From contig JACRGM010000032.1 in NCBI GenBank assembly GCA_016212345.1, positions 1 to 7,843 on the forward strand: a stretch of DNA of 7,843 bases. The letters are read 5' to 3'. The translations under genes and the position numbers were made by a program. The notes beneath the pieces are model-generated. The model saw only the letters and a list, made by a program, of their open reading frames with translations. It did no database searches and was not told where the DNA came from. How positions within the stretch are numbered: the first letter of the stretch is position 1; each line of letters begins with the position of its first letter. Of this stretch, positions 4,879-7,843 are shown in pieces. This DNA comes from Nitrospinota bacterium. Its GTDB lineage: Bacteria > Nitrospinota > Nitrospinia > SZUA-224.

Positions 4879-6105
4879 TCAGGTCTTATAATCAGCGTTT
4901 ATCCTTATATAATCATAAGTAAGATCAGATGTCCAGACAGATATCTTCTCCTCACCTATATGTAGATCTATAGAGACTGTAATCTCCTTCTCTTTAAGGG
5001 TCTTCTTGATACGCTCTTTACTATCCCTTTCTATCCCTATCCCCCTCTCAACGACCTTTTCTTCATTAAAGTATATATCTACCTTTTCAACATCAAATTC
5101 TACACCAGAGGTTCCGGCAGCCGCCATTATCCTTCCCCAATTAGGACTTTCACCAAAAAATGCTGTCTTGACAAGATTTGAATTAGCAATAGAAAAGGCG
5201 ATCCTTTTCGCATCACTAGAGGTCACCGCACCCTTCACACAGACCTCTATAAACTTGGTCGCCCCTTCTCCATCCCGGACTATCTTTTTTGATAGATCCT
5301 GTGTCACATAATTCAACCCCTCCATAAACATGATCATATTCTCATCCATATCCGTAATCCTATTATTCCCTGCTAATCCATTGGCCAGACAGAGGACTGT
5401 ATCATTGGTGCTGGTATCCCCATCGACTGTAATCCTATTAAAGGATCTTTTAACCGATTCTTCAAGTGCACACTGCAGGCTATCTCTATCTATTGAGACA
5501 TCTGTAACCAAGAAGGAGAGCATAGTAGCCAGCTTTGGGTATATCATACCTGATCCCTTGGCGATACCACCAATCCTGATGGCCTTTCCATCTATCTCAT
5601 ATTCAACAGCAGAGAGTTTTGGAAGATTATCTGTGGTTAGGATGGCCTCAGCAGCATCCATTCCCCCATCTGTACTTAGTCTATGGATAAGTTCAGGGAT
5701 CCCCTTTCTGATTCTCTCCATAGGAAGAGGTATACCAATCACCCCTGTAGATGCAATAAGGATAGATTCGAATGGCACATCAAGATATACTGATATTTGC
5801 TCTACCATCTCCCGGGCGTTCATATATCCATCTTTTGTGCAGGTGTTGGCATTTCCACTATTGATAATGATCCCCTTACACCCCTTTCCCTTTTTCAGAT
5901 TCTCATTACATAATATCACTGATGCTGACTTGACCCTGTTTGTAGTAAAGACCCCTGCTGCCTCTGCCATTGATTCAGAGGTGATCAGGGCAAGATCCTT
6001 TCCCTTATCCTTTATCCCACAGCGAATGCCAGATGCCTTTATACCCCGAACAGATGTAATACCACCGTGAATCTCTTTCATCTCTATGGGAATATCCCGG
6101 GGCAT
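4879..6105 (-). CDS. argJ: Glutamate N-acetyltransferase / amino-acid acetyltransferase
   Basis: ArgJ moves the acetyl group from N-acetylornithine to glutamate, closing the cyclic arginine pathway; some members also make N-acetylglutamate from acetyl-CoA. It belongs to the Ntn hydrolases and cleaves itself. The site is visible: KGSGMIYPKLATML (183-196), cleaved between Ala193 and Thr194, the Thr becoming the nucleophile. IINSGNANTC (80-89) and IASTGVIG (117-124, oxyanion-hole Thr-Gly) are present, as are FNRITVDGDTSTND, SPNWGRIMAAAG and the standard end YIRINADYKT, so the protein is complete. ATG 6105 gives 408 residues and overlaps argC by 22 bases; ATG 6081 (400 residues) lies two bases after the argC stop and is equally plausible, both having weak Shine-Dalgarno sites. 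Mono- or bifunctionality cannot be read from sequence. Confidence 0.96.
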   Translation of the reverse strand: MPRDIPIEMKEIHGGITSVRGIKASGIRCGIKDKGKDLALITSESMAEAAGVFTTNRVKSASVILCNENLKKGKGCKGIIINSGNANTCTKDGYMNAREMVEQISVYLDVPFESILIASTGVIGIPLPMERIRKGIPELIHRLSTDGGMDAAEAILTTDNLPKLSAVEYEIDGKAIRIGGIAKGSGMIYPKLATMLSFLVTDVSIDRDSLQCALEESVKRSFNRITVDGDTSTNDTVLCLANGLAGNNRITDMDENMIMFMEGLNYVTQDLSKKIVRDGEGATKFIEVCVKGAVTSSDAKRIAFSIANSNLVKTAFFGESPNWGRIMAAAGTSGVEFDVEKVDIYFNEEKVVERGIGIERDSKERIKKTLKEKEITVSIDLHIGEEKISVWTSDLTYDYIRINADYKT

Positions 6106-7124
6106 TCGAGTCCCATATCTTCTCTGAATCCATACAAGATATTCATATTCTGAACAGCCTGGCCAGAGGCACCTTTGACAAGATTATCAATTGCAGATGT
6201 CAAAACCACTCGTTTAGTCCGTACATCTACATTGATCCCTATATCACAATAATTAGAGGTTGTTACATTATGGGTATCCGCAGACCTCCCCTCCTCCATA
6301 AGCCTCACAAATGGTTCATATTTATAAAATTCCTTATATCTCTCTAACAAATACCCTTCCATAGGTATCTCTCTGAGATTTACATATATAGTACTGAGAA
6401 GACCCCGTGTCATTGGAATCAGATGGGGTGTGAATGAGACCTTTATATCTTCTCCGGAGAGTATACTTAGTTCTTGTTCTATCTCTGGGATATGACGGTG
6501 AACAGAAATGCTATAAGCCCGAACATTTTCATTACACTCAGCGAACTGAAAGGCAAGATCAGGGCTCCTCCCTGCACCAGAGATGCCAGATTTAGAGTCA
6601 ACAATAATAGAATCATTGTATATCAAATCAGTTTTAATGAGGGGGGCCATAGCCAGTATCACGCTGGTAGGATAACATCCTGGGTTTGCCACTAATTTCG
6701 CAGACTTGATCTCTGCCCTGTATATCTCAGGTAGACCATAAACAGCAGAATTAAGTAGTTCAGGGCTTGTATGGATATTAGAATACCACCTCTCATATAT
6801 ATGAGGGTCTTTAATCCTGTAATCAGCACTCATGTCAATGACCCTTTTGCCAGATTTGAGAAAGATAGGGATAATAGACATTGCCTTTTTATGAGGAAGG
6901 GCAGTAAAGATAAGATCACTCTTATCTATTATCTCCTCTGGTAAAAAATCTTTATACTTCATATCGACCCAACCCAAAAGGGAAGGGAATATAGATGATA
7001 CAGAGGAATTAGCGTATCTCTCTGATGTAAGGATTGATATCTTTATCTCAGGATGTTTCGATAATATCCTAATAAGCTCCAGACCTGTATAACCGCTAGC
7101 TCCAACTATGCCTACCTTAATCAT
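6084..7124 (-). CDS. argC: N-acetyl-gamma-glutamyl-phosphate reductase
   Basis: ArgC reduces N-acetylglutamyl phosphate to the semialdehyde with NADPH, the third step of arginine synthesis. The N-terminus MIKVGIVGASGYTGLELIRIL is the Rossmann dinucleotide loop. FTALPHKKA (73-81), ADYRI (100-104), the catalytic cysteine in NPGCYPTS (Cys150), SKSGISGAG, the histidine motif HRHIPEI (209-215) and the closing KGASGQAVQNMNILYG are all present in family order. With 346 residues it is full length. I chose ATG 7124 because it gives the conserved start, though its GAAGG is only one base away; ATG 7148 would add MEIYNIEG, which comes from the repeat at 7136-7210. It lies between rpsI and argJ and probably shares their transcript. 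Confidence 0.97.
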   Translation of the reverse strand: MIKVGIVGASGYTGLELIRILSKHPEIKISILTSERYANSSVSSIFPSLLGWVDMKYKDFLPEEIIDKSDLIFTALPHKKAMSIIPIFLKSGKRVIDMSADYRIKDPHIYERWYSNIHTSPELLNSAVYGLPEIYRAEIKSAKLVANPGCYPTSVILAMAPLIKTDLIYNDSIIVDSKSGISGAGRSPDLAFQFAECNENVRAYSISVHRHIPEIEQELSILSGEDIKVSFTPHLIPMTRGLLSTIYVNLREIPMEGYLLERYKEFYKYEPFVRLMEEGRSADTHNVTTSNYCDIGINVDVRTKRVVLTSAIDNLVKGASGQAVQNMNILYGFREDMGLECPGIFP

Positions 7125-7135
7125 TCCTTCTATGT

Positions 7136-7210
7136 TATAGATTTCCATATAACAAATTACACGGCGTTATCAGTCGAAATCCTCGACAACGTACCGCTCA
7201 GTACGCCTTA
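7136..7210. repeat. 75-base leader repeat, copy 1 (upstream of argC)
   Basis: It is identical to 7704-7778 at 73 of 75 positions, in the same orientation; the differences are AA at 7188-7189 against GG at 7756-7757. It ends 11 bases before the argC start. The sense strand can form a stem from 7201-7207 with 7188-7194 (hexaloop) and a second from 7183-7187 with 7173-7177. Weaker similarity continues beyond the end through the Shine-Dalgarno region. Confidence 0.85.
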
Positions 7211-7242
7211 CTCGGATTTCTCCCTCTATCCTTGTGTAATTT
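7154..7242. repeat. 89-base long imperfect palindrome in the rpsI-argC gap
   Basis: Nested inverted arms are AAATTACAC/GTGTAATTT (7154-7162 and 7234-7242), GAAATCC/GGATTTC (7176-7182 and 7214-7220) and CGTAC/GTACG (7190-7194 and 7201-7205). The unpaired stretches are 13 bases on each side and then 7 and 8, so the layout is symmetric. This resembles a MITE-like or REP-like hairpin element; copy 2 near 7704 keeps only the left part. Confidence 0.7.
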
Positions 7243-7267
7243 ATAGAGCACTGTAATAGTGCTCTAT
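7243..7267. repeat. Perfect 10-base-pair hairpin downstream of rpsI
   Basis: ATAGAGCACT and AGTGCTCTAT flank a five-base loop. It directly abuts the long palindrome at 7242 and begins 30 bases after the rpsI stop. On the minus strand no U-run follows, so it is not a standard intrinsic terminator for rpsI; on the plus strand only TTTATTAT follows. A message-stabilising or processing hairpin is likelier. Confidence 0.6.
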
Positions 7268-7297
7268 TTATTATCTGAAAATCTATATTATGATTTT

Positions 7298-7690
7298 TTA
7301 TCTCTTTGAGTATTGGAATCTCTTCCTTGCCCCCTTCTGCCCATATTTCTTCCGCTCCTTGATACGGGAATCCCTTGTCAGAAGACCACCTCTCTTCAAG
7401 GTAAGGCGGAGGTTTGGATCAGACTGAAGGAGTGCCTTGGCTATCCCATGTTTGATAGCAGCAGCTTGACCCGACAGCCCACCACCCTTCACAGTGGCAA
7501 AGATATCAAACCTTTTTACTGAATTAGTTAATACCAAAGGATCTTTTACCACTACCCCCAAGATCTCTCTTCCGAAGTATTCATTTAATGACCTTCTATT
7601 TACCGTAATATTCCCATCCCCAGGCTGTAGCCAGACCCTTGCAACCGCTGTCTTCCTCTTCCCTGTACCATAGTATCTTTCTTCTTCCAT
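7298..7690 (-). CDS. rpsI: 30S ribosomal protein S9
   Basis: S9 sits in the head of the small subunit, and its C-terminal tail reaches the P-site tRNA. The 130 residues equal the usual length. YYGTGKRKTAVARVWLQPG (6-24) is the conserved start, followed by NRRSLNEYFGRE, TVKGGGLSGQAAAIKHGIAKALL, LTRDSRIKERKKYGQKGARK and the essential basic end FQYSKR. ATG 7690 is chosen: it has AGAGGAGG just upstream and gives the standard N-terminus, whereas the in-frame TTG at 7723 would start inside the leader repeat. L13 (rplM), normally the gene immediately before S9, is not present in the 153 bases before the window edge. argC follows after 173 bases of structured DNA. Confidence 0.98.
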   Translation of the reverse strand: MEEERYYGTGKRKTAVARVWLQPGDGNITVNRRSLNEYFGREILGVVVKDPLVLTNSVKRFDIFATVKGGGLSGQAAAIKHGIAKALLQSDPNLRLTLKRGGLLTRDSRIKERKKYGQKGARKRFQYSKR

Positions 7691-7693
7691 ATA

Positions 7694-7700
7694 CCTCCTC
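7694..7700 (-). promoter_or_regulatory. rpsI ribosome-binding site
   Basis: GAGGAGG on the minus strand, three bases from ATG 7690, is a strong site at a rather short distance; pairing through the first GAGG gives six bases. It lies next to the end of the 75-base repeat, and the argC leader has a related but weaker AGAAGG at the equivalent place. Confidence 0.75.
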
Positions 7701-7703
7701 TGA

Positions 7704-7778
7704 TATAGATTTCCATATAACAAATTACACGGCGTTATCAGTCGAAATCCTCGACGGCGTACCGCTCAGTACGCCTTA
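7704..7778. repeat. 75-base leader repeat, copy 2 (upstream of rpsI)
   Basis: This is the second copy of the element at 7136-7210, ending 13 bases before the rpsI start. Here the main stem is perfect: GGCGTAC (7756-7762) with GTACGCC (7769-7775) and a six-base loop; the second stem is GTCGA (7741-7745) with TCGAC (7751-7755). After 7778 the sequence no longer resembles copy 1. Confidence 0.85.
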
Positions 7779-7843
7779 GGCACTACGCAGAAATAACTTG
7801 CACATCTGGCTTGTCTTTTGTTCCGTCTTCAGCGTTGCACCAA
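7779..7843 (-). other. Unresolved right edge, possibly the 3' end of an unidentified frame
   Basis: Two minus-strand frames are open from the window edge. One ends at TAA 7776-7778, inside the repeat, and closes with MCKLFLRSA; the other ends at TAG 7783-7785 and closes with DKPDVQVISA. Neither resembles the end of ribosomal protein L13, which would be expected before rpsI. At about 20 codons, chance openness is likely, so no gene is claimed. Confidence 0.2.

Noticed and set aside
5330..6070. Plus-strand open frame of 246 codons opposite argJ
   Set aside because: It lies wholly antisense to a complete ArgJ with all catalytic motifs, has no recognisable domain and reflects codon bias of the real gene. 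The same applies to the plus-strand frames opposite uppS, frr, rpsB and the pyrE-like gene.
7125..7148. Upstream ATG 7148 as the argC start
   Set aside because: Its eight extra residues derive from the leader repeat, it lacks a Shine-Dalgarno site, and the ATG at 7124 gives the standard MIKVGIVGASGYTG beginning.
7691..7723. TTG 7723 as the rpsI start
   Set aside because: It lies in the repeat, reads through the strong GAGGAGG site and adds 11 residues not usual for S9.
7136..7778. CRISPR-like direct repeats
   Set aside because: There are only two full copies, 568 bases apart with a gene between them and no spacer pattern.
14..7815. ACATCTGGCT shared in inverted orientation by the two window ends
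   Set aside because: A ten-base match is expected by chance; on the left it simply encodes part of the conserved transposase end.
7779..7843. End of rplM (L13) before rpsI
   Set aside because: Neither open frame resembles the conserved L13 C-terminus.

Overview
The window reads as a bacterial chromosomal segment in which every recognisable gene lies on the minus strand. Transcription therefore runs from high to low coordinates: rpsI, argC, argJ, rpsB, tsf, pyrH, frr, uppS and a pyrE-like gene, then the remnant of an insertion sequence at the left edge. The DNA is AT-rich, ATG starts with Shine-Dalgarno sites predominate, and the proteins are ordinary bacterial types (short EF-Ts, 185-residue RRF, cis-prenyltransferase UppS, monofunctional-looking ArgJ). 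The sequence alone does not fix the phylum. The many small palindromes between and inside genes, and the repeat-like sequence at both ends, fit an uncultured bacterium recovered as a short contig that broke at repeats; that is inference.

Layout by region. Bases 7690-7298 hold ribosomal protein S9 without L13 (rplM) immediately upstream. Bases 7124-4879 hold argC and argJ, which overlap or abut; these are two steps of arginine synthesis. A good promoter with an extended -10 lies at 4790-4819, and behind it come rpsB, tsf, pyrH, frr and uppS, the classical translation and cell-envelope cluster. The usual next gene, cdsA, is replaced by a divergent orotate phosphoribosyltransferase-like gene, whose ribosome-binding site overlaps the uppS stop. 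The left 167 bases encode the C-terminal part of an IS1595/ISXO2-type transposase with no start codon.

Functionally, S9, S2, EF-Ts and RRF serve translation; PyrH and the PyrE-like protein concern pyrimidine nucleotides; UppS makes the undecaprenyl carrier for cell-wall synthesis; ArgC and ArgJ make arginine precursors.

The unusual content is non-coding or embedded repeats. (1) A 75-base element, 73/75 identical, sits just upstream of the start codons of both rpsI and argC in the same orientation; it folds into two small hairpins, and both differences keep G-U pairing in the sense transcript. A 24-base end of it occurs a third time, inverted, between frr and uppS. (2) A 33-base decayed palindrome lies at the 3' ends of both rpsB and pyrH, read in the same frame in both, so each protein gains a related C-terminal tail; the pyrH copy also contains the frr Shine-Dalgarno sequence. 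(3) A two-hairpin element separates rpsB and tsf. None of these could be searched here, so novelty is unproven.
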